Source of the DNA: an uncultured Lachnospiraceae bacterium
GTDB lineage: Bacteria; Bacillota; Clostridia; Lachnospirales; Lachnospiraceae
DNA: 64,000 nucleotides
Direction of reading: 5' to 3'
Assembly (NCBI GenBank): GCA_910585345.1
Contig: CAJUDS010000011.1
Location: 21,222-85,221 of the forward strand
Within the stretch, counting starts at the first letter, position 1, and each line of letters opens with the position of its first letter. Under the pieces are notes generated by a model. The model did no database searches, was not told the origin of the DNA, and was given only the letters and a program-made list of their open reading frames with translations. Made by a program: the position numbers and the translations under genes. This document shows, piece after piece, positions 44,409 through 53,128 of this stretch.

Positions 44409-45290
44409 TTACTTTCTTACAATAACAACCTGCGTGGAAGTTGCATAAGAATCTGTAAAATCAATACTCGTCAGCCTGTCCTCCGTTACGGTCATGCCTG
44501 CCGCGCCAAAATCAGCCTTACCGGACTGCACCGCACTGATAATGGCGTCAAACTCCATATCATCAATCTGCAGTTCATAACCCATTTTATCACAAATCGC
44601 TTTGGCAATATCAGCATCAATGCCTACTACTTCCGTTCCTTCATAAAACTCATATGGCTCAAAAGCAGCATTCGTTGCCATAATCAGGGTTCCTTTGGAA
44701 TGGTCCGCATCGGCAGGCGACTCATACGGGCAGGTTCCCTTCGTCTCATCCCCGATATAATTCGCAACGATCTGGTCCAACACACCTTCGTCTTTTAATT
44801 CTTTGAGCGCGCCGTTCATTGCCTCTGTCAGCTCCGTATTATCTTTCGATACACAGATTGCATAATCTTCCACTGCAAAATCCTCTTCCAGAATTGTCAG
44901 ATCATCATTTTTTTCTACAAAAGCCTGCGCCGGCTGCGCGTCAATGATCACACAATCGATCTTGCCCTGTTTCAGCGCCTGTACTGCATCCGCACCCTTA
45001 TTGTAACGCTCGATTGTAGAGCCTTCCGCTTCATAATCGCTGGCAAAAATATCTCCTGTCGTACCGAGCTGCACGCCGATTGTTTTCCCCGGAAGATCAT
45101 CCAGCGTATTGACCGTATTGGGAATTGCCTCCCCTTCCGCGTCCCCATTTTCCGCCGCCTCTTCTTCACCTGCCGCCGTCTCTGCCGCAGGCGTCTCCGG
45201 GCTTGTTTCCGTTTCCGCCGCACTGCCGCCGCACGCGGTAAGAGATGCCGCTATGCATACTGTCATAAGTAATGCCGCTAATCTTTTCAT
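44409..45290 (-). CDS. Circularly permuted polar amino acid-binding lipoprotein
   Basis: A 293-residue lipoprotein (Cys 20, Glu/Ala linker 21-57). In ordinary GlnH/HisJ-type proteins the mature chain starts with a TLIMATNAAFEPYEF-like strand and ends with the domain beginning at NTLDDLPGKTIGVQLGT. Here the order is reversed: residues about 58-180 hold the latter (TVNTLDDLPGKTIGVQLGTT, QGKIDCVIIDAQPA, DYAICVSKD, LDQIVANYIG) and about 200-293 hold the former (GTLIMATNAAFEPYEF, VVGIDADIAKAICDKMGYEL, MEFDAIISAVQSGKADFGAAGMT, TQVVIVRK). All parts are present once. ATG 45290 has GGAGG upstream. Confidence 0.9.
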   Translation of the reverse strand: MKRLAALLMTVCIAASLTACGGSAAETETSPETPAAETAAGEEEAAENGDAEGEAIPNTVNTLDDLPGKTIGVQLGTTGDIFASDYEAEGSTIERYNKGADAVQALKQGKIDCVIIDAQPAQAFVEKNDDLTILEEDFAVEDYAICVSKDNTELTEAMNGALKELKDEGVLDQIVANYIGDETKGTCPYESPADADHSKGTLIMATNAAFEPYEFYEGTEVVGIDADIAKAICDKMGYELQIDDMEFDAIISAVQSGKADFGAAGMTVTEDRLTSIDFTDSYATSTQVVIVRK

Positions 45291-45319
45291 AACTTTCTCC
45301 TCCATCTTGTTTCTGAAAT

Positions 45320-45333
45320 TGTATATTTATACA
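45320..45333. promoter_or_regulatory. Palindrome just downstream of the amino acid SBP promoter
   Basis: TGTATA-TT-TATACA, placed right after the -10 (45344-45349). Position fits a repressor site; ArgR-type boxes have this general size and AT content, but the regulator is unknown. Confidence 0.45.
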
Positions 45334-45343
45334 TCAAATAATT

Positions 45344-45371
45344 ATATTATCACATATTGTATAAAAAACAA
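45344..45371 (-). promoter_or_regulatory. Promoter of the amino acid ABC operon
   Basis: TTGTTT (45366-45371), 16 bases, TAATAT (45344-45349); TATAAT overlaps three bases on. Confidence 0.5.
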
Positions 45372-45431
45372 GATGTTTTTTTCATTTCCTGATTTTTTTA
45401 ATAGAGAGACCTTATGCCGAACCGCTGAAAT

Positions 45432-46394
45432 CTACCATTCCAACAGACACGTACCCCACGTAAGCCCTCCGCCAAAACCCGACATAATGATGCGGTCACC
45501 TTTCTGAAGAATGCCCTTCCGATTCACCTCATCGAGCAGAATGGGTACACTTCCCGCCGACACATTTCCACAATGATCCAGACTGATCGGAAATTTGTCC
45601 ATGCTTACTTTCAGACGTTTTGCCACCGCCTGAATAATCCGCAGGTTTGCCTGATGCAGCACATAATACTTGATATCCTCCGGCTGCAGTCCTGCTTCAC
45701 CCAGTACCTTTTGAATTGATGCGGGCACATAGGTTACCGCAAATTTATACACTTCCTGTCCGTCCATATGCGTGTAAGCCAGCACTTTATCAGACTGTAC
45801 AAGCGGATTGTTATTTGTTCTGTCCCGGCAGGCAAGGTATTTTCCTTTCTCCCCATCGGAGCCCTGGTCAAACGTCACCAGTCCTTTTTCATCCGCCTGT
45901 ATCACTGCAGCTCCTGCGCCGTCCCCAAACAGAACACAAGTACTCCTGTCATTCCAGTCCATAATTTTGGAAAGCGTCTCCGCCCCTATCACCAGCGCCG
46001 TCCGGCACATGCCACTGTGAATATAAGCATTCACCGTATGTAAGCCAAACAAAAATCCGGAGCAGGCGGCATTGATATCAAAAGCCACTGCGTTTACGGC
46101 TCCCAGACCCGCCTGTACTTCACACGCCGTCGAGGGAGTCACATAATCCCCTGTCAAAGTCCCTACAATTATCATATCAAGCTCTTCAGCCGCCACCCCG
46201 GCCGCGGCAAGCGCCTTCTTTCCCGCTTCTATAGAAAGGCTTGCTGTCGTCTCTTCTTTTACGAGATGTCTTTTCCGTATTCCGGTTCTGGACGAAATCC
46301 ATTCATCGGAAGTATCCATAATCGTAGATAAATACGCATTCGTCACTACGGTTTCCGGCAGACAGCTTCCTGTTCCGATAATTCTACTTGTCAT
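45432..46394 (-). CDS. fabH: 3-oxoacyl-ACP synthase III
   Basis: A 320-residue KAS III starting chains from acetyl- (or branched) CoA and malonyl-ACP. Active Cys in AACSGFLFG near 112, His in LHQANLRII near 245, Asn in HCGNVSAGS near 275. ATG 46394 has GGAG upstream. It ends the operon rather than leading it. Confidence 0.95.
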   Translation of the reverse strand: MTSRIIGTGSCLPETVVTNAYLSTIMDTSDEWISSRTGIRKRHLVKEETTASLSIEAGKKALAAAGVAAEELDMIIVGTLTGDYVTPSTACEVQAGLGAVNAVAFDINAACSGFLFGLHTVNAYIHSGMCRTALVIGAETLSKIMDWNDRSTCVLFGDGAGAAVIQADEKGLVTFDQGSDGEKGKYLACRDRTNNNPLVQSDKVLAYTHMDGQEVYKFAVTYVPASIQKVLGEAGLQPEDIKYYVLHQANLRIIQAVAKRLKVSMDKFPISLDHCGNVSAGSVPILLDEVNRKGILQKGDRIIMSGFGGGLTWGTCLLEW

Positions 46395-46418
46395 CCTTTT
46401 CTCCATCTATTCAGATGT

Positions 46419-47480
46419 TTATCTGAATTCTTCTATAATATCTTTTACATGCTCCATCTTCTCTGCACGGTAGGCATTGCTGCCACAGAACAACAGCGCG
46501 TCATCCACATTGCCTATAGCCGCGTTTACCAACGCTTCTGTAATGCAGTAAGGCGTTTCTGCCGGTTTACATGTGCTGATACACGTATGGCATTTTCCAT
46601 GCGGAATCCGCCCCTTGGCAGCCCGCTTCATAAAAGGATTGGAAATCGCTCTTCCAGGCATTCCCACCGGACTTTTGACAATGATAATATCTTCTTTTCC
46701 GGCATCGATATAAGTCTGTTTGTAAGCCTGCGACGCATCACATTCATAAGTAGTGACAAACCGGGTTGCTATCTGAACACCGGCGGCCCCCATCTCAAGA
46801 TAATGCTCCATATCCTTTCGTTCATAAATTCCCCCTGCTACAACAACAGGAATCTCTTTTTCATGCGTACTCCCATATCGGTTGACACAGGCAATAATCC
46901 TCCGGATCTCCTCGTCATAAGCCGCATCGTCAATCTCCTGCAGCTCTTCCATGCGAAAGCCCAAATGTCCTCCTGCACGGGGTCCTTCAATCACAATCAG
47001 GTCAGGAAGCCTGTTATACTTTTTGATCCAATATTTAAATATAACCTCCGCCGACTTGAGACTCGATACAATTGGCGCCAGCTTTGTCACGGCGTCACCT
47101 GCGATTTCGGGCAGCTTCATGGGAAGTCCCGCTCCTGATATGATCAGATCTGCCCCGGCTTCTATCGCCGCTCTGACATAGCGGTCATATTCCCGCGTTG
47201 CCACCATAATATTAACGCCTATAATACCGCCTCCGGCAATTTCCCTGGCTTTGTCTATTTCCTGCTTTATTGCGCGCAAATTGGCTTCAATCGGATGCTC
47301 GTCAAAATCAGGCTCTCGATAACCGATCTGTGCGGTGGAGATAATTCCGATCGCCCCCTGTGCCGCAACCGCCCCCGCCAGTCCCGACAGACTGATTCCT
47401 ACGCCCATACCACCCTGGATGACCGGCACTTTTGCTTCCAAATTTCCTATTACAAGTGTTTTCGCTCTTTTATCCTGCAT
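46419..47480 (-). CDS. Second FabK/nitronate monooxygenase-family flavoprotein
   Basis: A 353-residue FMN TIM-barrel of the NMO/FabK family: PVIQGGMGVGIS, IGVNIMVATREYDR, IVIEGPRAGGHLGF, VVAGGIYERKDME, GAAGVQIATRF. A C-terminal extension (about 290-353) has four or five Cys (GKCHTCISTCKPAETPYCI). A true FabK is already at 51 kb, so this may be a second enoyl reductase or a different oxidoreductase tied to lipids. Located between fabZ and fabH. Confidence 0.85.
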   Translation of the reverse strand: MQDKRAKTLVIGNLEAKVPVIQGGMGVGISLSGLAGAVAAQGAIGIISTAQIGYREPDFDEHPIEANLRAIKQEIDKAREIAGGGIIGVNIMVATREYDRYVRAAIEAGADLIISGAGLPMKLPEIAGDAVTKLAPIVSSLKSAEVIFKYWIKKYNRLPDLIVIEGPRAGGHLGFRMEELQEIDDAAYDEEIRRIIACVNRYGSTHEKEIPVVVAGGIYERKDMEHYLEMGAAGVQIATRFVTTYECDASQAYKQTYIDAGKEDIIIVKSPVGMPGRAISNPFMKRAAKGRIPHGKCHTCISTCKPAETPYCITEALVNAAIGNVDDALLFCGSNAYRAEKMEHVKDIIEEFR

Positions 47481-47484
47481 CTTT

Positions 47485-47922
47485 TTACTCCGCTTTTCCT
47501 AGGGCAAACGTAAGCTCCGCCTGCGCCACTACCTTACCTTCCACTCTGGCCACTGCACTGCCTACCCCCACAGGACCTTTTGATTTTATAATTTCTGTTT
47601 CCAGCATGAGCACGTCTCCCGGCACAACCTTTCCCTTGAATTTCGCGGAATTAATCGCCCCGAAATAAGCGGTTTTTCCTTTGTTTTCAGGCAGGCTTAA
47701 AATAGCCACCGCCCCCACCTGAGCGAGCGCCTCAATTATCAGTACGCCGGGCATAACCGGTTCAGCGGGGAAATGTCCTGCAAAAAACGGTTCGTTATAG
47801 GAAACACATTTCTTTCCCACCGCTTTTTTCCCCGCTTCCAGCGCTTCAATCGTATCCACTAACATAAACGGCTGTCTGTGCGGTATGATTTCCATAATCT
47901 CTTTTGCTGTTAAAACTGACAT
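47485..47922 (-). CDS. fabZ: 3-hydroxyacyl-ACP dehydratase
   Basis: A 145-residue hotdog-fold dehydratase: IPHRQPFMLVD (catalytic His near 16), GHFPAEPVMPGVLIIEALAQ (Glu near 60). Removes water from 3-hydroxyacyl-ACP. No fabA is seen. Confidence 0.95.
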   Translation of the reverse strand: MSVLTAKEIMEIIPHRQPFMLVDTIEALEAGKKAVGKKCVSYNEPFFAGHFPAEPVMPGVLIIEALAQVGAVAILSLPENKGKTAYFGAINSAKFKGKVVPGDVLMLETEIIKSKGPVGVGSAVARVEGKVVAQAELTFALGKAE

Positions 47923-47942
47923 ATTCTCTCCCCTTCTTCCCG

Positions 47943-49178
47943 CTATGCCTCAAATTTTTTAACAAGAATACTCGTATTGTGCCCGCCAAACCCAAGAGAA
48001 TTGGAAAGCGCATATTTAATGTCTTCTTTTACCGGTTCTTTGCAATAATCCAGATCGCATTCCTCATCCGGCACTTCATATCCGACAGTTGCATGGATAT
48101 ACCCTTCTTCCAGCTCTTTCACGCAGGTGATAAATTCAATCGCTCCGGCAGCGCCAAGCAGATGTCCGATCATGGATTTCGTTGAATTGATCTTCATCTC
48201 CTTTGCATGTTCGCCAAATAACAGCTTAATGGCGCGCGTCTCAAATAGATCATTGTGATGGGTCGCCGTGCCATGGGCATTGATATACATAACATCCTCT
48301 TTGTCGATGCCCGCATCCATAATCGCATACTCCATCGCTTTTGCGGCGCCCGAACCGTCCTCCGCCGGAGATGTAATATGATACGCATCGCTTGTTGCAC
48401 CGTAACCGACTACTTCCGCATAAATTTTAGCGCCACGCTTTCTCGCATGCTCCAGTTCCTCCAAAATCACAATGGCAGAACCCTCGCCCATTACAAATCC
48501 GCTTCTTTCCTTATCAAAAGGAATCGAACACCGTTTGGGGTCCTGACAGGTTGACAACGCCGTCAATGCCGAAAACCCGGCTACGCCGATCGGTGTAATA
48601 CTGCTCTCCGTACCGCCTGCCACCATTACCTCCGCTTCTCCGTACTGGATAGAACGGAACGCCTCACCAATTGAATTTGTCCCGGTCGCGCAGGCCGTTA
48701 CCACATTAATGCTCTTCCCTTTTAAACCGAAGTAAATCGATACGTTTCCGGCCGCCATATTGGCAATCATCATCGGCACCAGAAGCGGGTTTACACGATT
48801 GGGTCCTTTTTCCAGCAGCTTCTTATATTCTCTTTCCACAGCCTGCAAAGAACCGATACCGGATCCCACGGATACCCCTACTCTGTACGGATCTTCTTTT
48901 TCCATATCAAGCCCGGCGTCTTCCATCGCCTCTTTTGTAGCCGCTATAGCAAACTGACAAAACGCTTCCATTCTCTTTGCCGATTTAAAATCCATAAAGC
49001 TTTTAGCATCGAATCCCTTTACTTCTGCCGCCAGCTTACATTTATAATCCGTCGTATCAAATTTGGTAATTTCCGCAAATCCTGTTTTCTGTGCTTTCAC
49101 ACTGTCCCAAAATTCATTTACGCTCAGTCCGATTGGGGTAATGGCCCCAATCCCTGTTACAACTACACGTCTGCTCAT
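47943..49178 (-). CDS. fabF: 3-oxoacyl-ACP synthase II
   Basis: A 411-residue KAS II: Cys in VVTACATGTNSIG near 165, His in NAHGTATHHND near 305 and STKSMIGHLLGAAG near 340. Elongates acyl-ACP with malonyl-ACP. Follows fabG by 26 bases with its own GGAG. Confidence 0.96.
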   Translation of the reverse strand: MSRRVVVTGIGAITPIGLSVNEFWDSVKAQKTGFAEITKFDTTDYKCKLAAEVKGFDAKSFMDFKSAKRMEAFCQFAIAATKEAMEDAGLDMEKEDPYRVGVSVGSGIGSLQAVEREYKKLLEKGPNRVNPLLVPMMIANMAAGNVSIYFGLKGKSINVVTACATGTNSIGEAFRSIQYGEAEVMVAGGTESSITPIGVAGFSALTALSTCQDPKRCSIPFDKERSGFVMGEGSAIVILEELEHARKRGAKIYAEVVGYGATSDAYHITSPAEDGSGAAKAMEYAIMDAGIDKEDVMYINAHGTATHHNDLFETRAIKLLFGEHAKEMKINSTKSMIGHLLGAAGAIEFITCVKELEEGYIHATVGYEVPDEECDLDYCKEPVKEDIKYALSNSLGFGGHNTSILVKKFEA

Positions 49179-49204
49179 ATTGTCTCCTCTCTTTGCTTAG
49201 ACTG

Positions 49205-49942
49205 TTATGCCATCCCACCGTCCACACTGATGGTTTGTCCTGTAATATAAGAAGCCTTATCGCTTGCCAGAAATGCCACTGTCTCTGCAATATCAGAGGG
49301 CTGCCCCATCCTTTTCAGCGGAATTTGTGCAAGTGTAGCCTCTTTTGCCGCGTCCGTCATAGCCTGCGTCATATCTGTATCAATAAAGCCAGGGGCAACC
49401 GCATTAACGGTAATATTTCTGCTTGCCAGCTCTCTGGCCATCGTTTTGGTCAGGCCAATAACACCCGCCTTCGACGCCGCATAGTTAGCCTGTCCGGCAT
49501 TGCCTAGAATACCTGACACGCTTGTCAGATTTATAATCCTGCCGCTGCGCTGTTTCAAAAAAGCACGATACATATGTTTAATCGTATTAAATGTTCCCTT
49601 CAAATTTGTTGCAATCACCGCGTCAAAGTCTGCCTCTGACATTTTCATCACAAGATTGTCCCTGGTAATCCCCGCATTGTTCACCAGAATATCAATATGC
49701 CCATATTTTGCAAGCGCCTCCGTTATCATATTGCCGCAGGCATCAAAATCCGCCACAGAACACTGTACCGCCGCCGCAGTGCCGCCATTTTCCTGAATCT
49801 CAGACACAACGGCGTCCGCTTTCTCTTTGGAACCATTATAGTTTACAATCACAGTGGCGCCATACCCTGCCAGCGTCAGCGCAATCTGTCTGCCAATTCC
49901 TCTGCTGGCGCCCGTTACCAATGCAACCTTACCCTCTAACAT
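49205..49942 (-). CDS. fabG: 3-oxoacyl-ACP reductase
   Basis: A 245-residue short-chain dehydrogenase: TGASRGIGRQIA, NNAGIT, catalytic Ser in TSVSGILG and YAASK, GQTISVDGGMA at the end. Reduces 3-oxoacyl-ACP with NADPH. Confidence 0.95.
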   Translation of the reverse strand: MLEGKVALVTGASRGIGRQIALTLAGYGATVIVNYNGSKEKADAVVSEIQENGGTAAAVQCSVADFDACGNMITEALAKYGHIDILVNNAGITRDNLVMKMSEADFDAVIATNLKGTFNTIKHMYRAFLKQRSGRIINLTSVSGILGNAGQANYAASKAGVIGLTKTMARELASRNITVNAVAPGFIDTDMTQAMTDAAKEATLAQIPLKRMGQPSDIAETVAFLASDKASYITGQTISVDGGMA

Positions 49943-49973
49943 ATCTGCTTTCCTTTCTCATTCAACAAACGGC

Positions 49974-50891
49974 TTACATCAATCCCGATAATTTTTCAAG
50001 ATCTTCCAGCTTCTCTATATTAATCGTTTTTACGCTCTTATTTATCTTCCTCATAAATCCTGACAGAGTTTTCCCCGGTCCAATTTCAACAAACGTATCT
50101 ACACCATCCGCAATCATCCGCTCAATCGTCTGCTGCCACCTGACGGAAGAAGAAACCTGTTTTGTCAACAGAGCCTTTACCTGGGTCTTGTCTGTCACAT
50201 AATCCGCCGTCACATTCGCTATGTACGGGATACGGATTTCTCCGATCTCCACTTCTTCCAATACCTTGCCCAAGTTCTCTCCCGCTCCGGCTAACATACT
50301 GGAATGGAACGGTCCGCTGACATTCAGCGCCACACATCTTTTTGCACCTGCCGCTGACAGCTTTGCCGCCGCCTCTGCTACCGCCTTTTCTTCTCCCGTA
50401 ATTACTATCTGGCCTGGGCAGTTATAATTGGCAATCGAAACAATCCCTTCCGTTTCTTCGCACACTTTTTCTATCACTGCTCCGTCCAATCCCAGAACAG
50501 CCTGCATCGCCCCGCCGGTAGGCACTGCCTCCTGCATGTAAATACCGCGCTGTCTGACTACCTTAAACACATCCTCTGTACGCATAACGCCGCTGGCCGC
50601 CAAAGCCCCATATTCACCGAGGCTGAGTCCTGCGGTCACATCCGGACGGATGCCCTTTTCTTCCACTGCTTTTAAGATTGCCACCTCTGCTGCCAGCATA
50701 GCGATCTGTGTATATTCCGTAATATTAATTTTATCGTTTTCTTCAAAACACAAACCGACCACATCCAGCCCGGATGCCTTACCTGCCAGCTCAAACATTT
50801 CACGGCTTACCGGTACTGCGTCATAAAAGTCTTTCCCCATTCCTACATACTGCGCTCCCTGCCCGGGGAACATAAATGCTATTTTACCCAT
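49974..50891 (-). CDS. fabD: Malonyl-CoA:ACP transacylase
   Basis: A 305-residue transacylase: FMFPGQGAQYVGMG, active Ser in TAGLSLGEYGAL near 90, His in SGPFHSSML near 200, Gln-containing IEIGPGKTLSG-like end. First gene after an internal FabT box and hairpin. Confidence 0.95.
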   Translation of the reverse strand: MGKIAFMFPGQGAQYVGMGKDFYDAVPVSREMFELAGKASGLDVVGLCFEENDKINITEYTQIAMLAAEVAILKAVEEKGIRPDVTAGLSLGEYGALAASGVMRTEDVFKVVRQRGIYMQEAVPTGGAMQAVLGLDGAVIEKVCEETEGIVSIANYNCPGQIVITGEEKAVAEAAAKLSAAGAKRCVALNVSGPFHSSMLAGAGENLGKVLEEVEIGEIRIPYIANVTADYVTDKTQVKALLTKQVSSSVRWQQTIERMIADGVDTFVEIGPGKTLSGFMRKINKSVKTINIEKLEDLEKLSGLM

Positions 50892-50948
50892 GTTTCGCTC
50901 CTTCTTCCGATCAAAACAATTTTATCAAAACTCCGCGCCTGTTTTTTG

Positions 50949-50961
50949 TTTGATATTCAAA
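50949..50961. promoter_or_regulatory. FabT box before fabD
   Basis: TTTGATATTCAAA, palindromic TTTGA-TAT-TCAAA, next to GATACT on the minus strand. The -35 is not clear; may be an internal promoter. Confidence 0.65.
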
Positions 50962-50979
50962 GTATCCAAAAGTGAAATG

Positions 50980-50999
50980 GGAGGTCTGTTATGACCTCC
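50980..50999 (-). terminator. Hairpin between fabK and fabD
   Basis: GGAGGTC/GACCTCC, enclosed by GTGAAAT (50972-50978) and ATTTCAC (51004-51010). A weak internal terminator or processing hairpin; no T-run. Confidence 0.65.
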
Positions 51000-51025
51000 T
51001 ATGTATTTCACACATTGCATTTCTC

Positions 51026-51949
51026 TTATCGTGCCAGCAGCTTTTCTGCTTCTGACATTATTTCCTGAATCATTTCCGCGCAGGTCTGTTCTTTTTTCAC
51101 AAGTCCTGCAATTTGACCAGCCATCAACGTGCCGTTTACGACATCGCCTTCTACGACGGCTTTGCGCAAAGCGCCCAGAGTCAACTTCTCCAATTCTTCA
51201 AAGGGTGCGCCCTCTTTTTCCAGCTTCACATATTCCCGCGTCATATTATTACGAATCTGGCGGACCGGATGTCCATGACTCATCCCCGTTACTTCTGAAT
51301 CAATATCTTTTGCCCCGATCACTTTTTTCTTATAATTTTCATGAACAATAGATTCTTTCGCAACAACAAACCGGGTACCCATCTGCACTGCTTCCGCCCC
51401 CAGCATCATTGCTGCGGCAAATCCTCTTCCGTCTGCGATACCACCTGCGGCAATTACCGGAATGCTGACCGCATCCACGACCTGTGGCACCAGTGTCATT
51501 GTTGTCGCGGAACCGATATGACCGCCTGACTCCATACCCTCGGCAACGATCGCATCCGCTCCGCCCCGTTCCATCATTTTCGCCATTGCCACACTGGCAA
51601 CGACAGGAATGACTTTTACCCCTGCCTCTTTCCACATGGCCATATATTTCCCGGGATTGCCGGCTCCTGTCGTCACTACTTTGACGCCTTCTTCTACAAT
51701 CACCCGTGCGATTTCATCCGCCTCCGGATTCATTAACATCAGATTCACACCAAACGGCTGATTTGTAACCGCTTTTACCTGGCGGATTTCTTCTCTAATA
51801 TGCTGGGCAGGTGCGCCCCCGGCGCCGATCAGTCCCAATCCGCCGGCTTCCGATACGGCAGCCGCAAGATTATGCTCTGCTACCCATGCCATGCCGCCCT
51901 GGATGACGGGATATTTAATTTCGAGTAATTCCGTTATTCTTGTATTCAT
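51026..51949 (-). CDS. fabK: Enoyl-ACP reductase II
   Basis: A 307-residue FMN enzyme: YPVIQGGMAWVAEHNLA, GVNLMLMNPEADEI, AEGMESGGHIGSATT, PVIAAGGIADGRGF, AVQMGTRFV. The final reduction of each elongation cycle. It starts directly after the acpP stop. Confidence 0.93.
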   Translation of the reverse strand: MNTRITELLEIKYPVIQGGMAWVAEHNLAAAVSEAGGLGLIGAGGAPAQHIREEIRQVKAVTNQPFGVNLMLMNPEADEIARVIVEEGVKVVTTGAGNPGKYMAMWKEAGVKVIPVVASVAMAKMMERGGADAIVAEGMESGGHIGSATTMTLVPQVVDAVSIPVIAAGGIADGRGFAAAMMLGAEAVQMGTRFVVAKESIVHENYKKKVIGAKDIDSEVTGMSHGHPVRQIRNNMTREYVKLEKEGAPFEELEKLTLGALRKAVVEGDVVNGTLMAGQIAGLVKKEQTCAEMIQEIMSEAEKLLAR

Positions 51950-52183
51950 TTATGCTTCAACGCCTTTATTCTTCATATATTCAATCACAGCGCCAACCGT
52001 TGTAATCTGTTCCAGATCCTCAGAAGGAATTTCAATTCCGTACTCTTCCTCAAAAGCCATCACGAGTTCAAATAAATCGAGAGAATCCGCTCCCAGATCG
52101 TCTTTAAAAGAAGATTCCTCCGTAATCTCAACTCCGTCTAAATTTAATTGTTCCTGAATGATTTCTTTTACTCTTTCTAACAT
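51950..52183 (-). CDS. acpP: Acyl carrier protein
   Basis: A 77-residue acidic carrier with DLGADSLDLFELVMAFEEEYGIEIP; the Ser of DSL (residue 36 or near) takes phosphopantetheine. AAGGAG precedes ATG 52183. Leads the fab operon under a FabT-box promoter. Confidence 0.95.
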   Translation of the reverse strand: MLERVKEIIQEQLNLDGVEITEESSFKDDLGADSLDLFELVMAFEEEYGIEIPSEDLEQITTVGAVIEYMKNKGVEA

Positions 52184-52218
52184 TGTTTTATCTCCTTTTT
52201 ATATTATTTTCTAAATAG

Positions 52219-52259
52219 TTTGACATTCAAAGTATATGTTGCACCTGCCCTTTTGTCAA
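52219..52259 (-). promoter_or_regulatory. acpP/fab operon promoter with FabT box
   Basis: TTGACA (52254-52259), 17 bases, TATACT (52231-52236), then TTTGAATGTCAAA (52219-52231) overlapping the -10. Nearly identical to the fabT promoter. Confidence 0.85.
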
Positions 52260-53128
52260 CTATTTTTTTCGTTTATTAAGTACTGGTAAATTTCTCTTTT
52301 CGACACGCCTCGATCCGCTGCCACCAGCTTCATTGCCTCTTTCCCGGATATCCCTTTGTCCTCATAAATTTTCATATGTTCTTTTATGCTGACCTCCCGC
52401 CAGGACTCGCTTAGTTCGGCCTTCTTCTCTGCAGCGCTTCTGCCTTCCAGCACCAACACGTATTCTCCCCGGGGCTCCTGTGTCTCATACAGAGCAAGCG
52501 CGCTTTCCAATGTGCCCGGCATCACGGTTTCAAACTTTTTAGTCAGTTCCCTGCACAACGTTACGCGCCTGTTTCCCAGCGTTTCTTTTAAAACCGCAAG
52601 TGTACGCACAAGCCTGTGCGGCGCCTCATACAGTATGATTGTCCTTGGTTCTTCCCGAAGTTCCTCCAAAACCTGCCTTTTTTCCTTTTTATCAGACGGT
52701 AGAAAGCCTTCAAAACAAAACCGCCGTGCAGGCAGTCCTGACAGCGTAAGTGCAGTAATACAGGCACAAGCGCCCGGCAGAGATGTCACAGGTATCTGCT
52801 CTTCCTGACACATCTGCACAAGCGTTTCCCCCGGATCAGAAATCCCCGGAGTTCCCGCATCCGTAATCAATGCCACCGTCCTGCCCTCTTTCATATATGA
52901 GATCAAGAACTTCGCTTTATCTATTTTATTATGTTCATGATAGCTTGTCATCGGTGTGGCAATCGCAAAATGCTGCAAAAGTCTGATACTGTTTCTTGTA
53001 TCCTCTGCTGCAATCATATCCGCCGTGCGCAGCGCTTCAATTACCCTTGGCGTCATGTCCTGCAGATTACCGATCGGCGTTGCGCATAATATCAATTTAC
53101 CGCCCATACTAATATCCATATATTTCAT
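52256..53128 (-). CDS. rsmI: 16S rRNA (cytidine-1402 2'-O) methyltransferase
   Basis: A 290-residue RsmI: LCATPIGNLQDMTPRVIEAL, AEDTRNSIRLLQHF, SYHEHNK, VALITDAGTPGISDPG, LPGACACITALTLSG, FEGFLPSDKK. The C-terminal tail has the RsmI SAM-like extension. Start could also be ATG 53119; the upstream trmN6 gene overlaps by 20 bases. Confidence 0.95.
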   Translation of the reverse strand: MKYMDISMGGKLILCATPIGNLQDMTPRVIEALRTADMIAAEDTRNSIRLLQHFAIATPMTSYHEHNKIDKAKFLISYMKEGRTVALITDAGTPGISDPGETLVQMCQEEQIPVTSLPGACACITALTLSGLPARRFCFEGFLPSDKKEKRQVLEELREEPRTIILYEAPHRLVRTLAVLKETLGNRRVTLCRELTKKFETVMPGTLESALALYETQEPRGEYVLVLEGRSAAEKKAELSESWREVSIKEHMKIYEDKGISGKEAMKLVAADRGVSKREIYQYLINEKNS

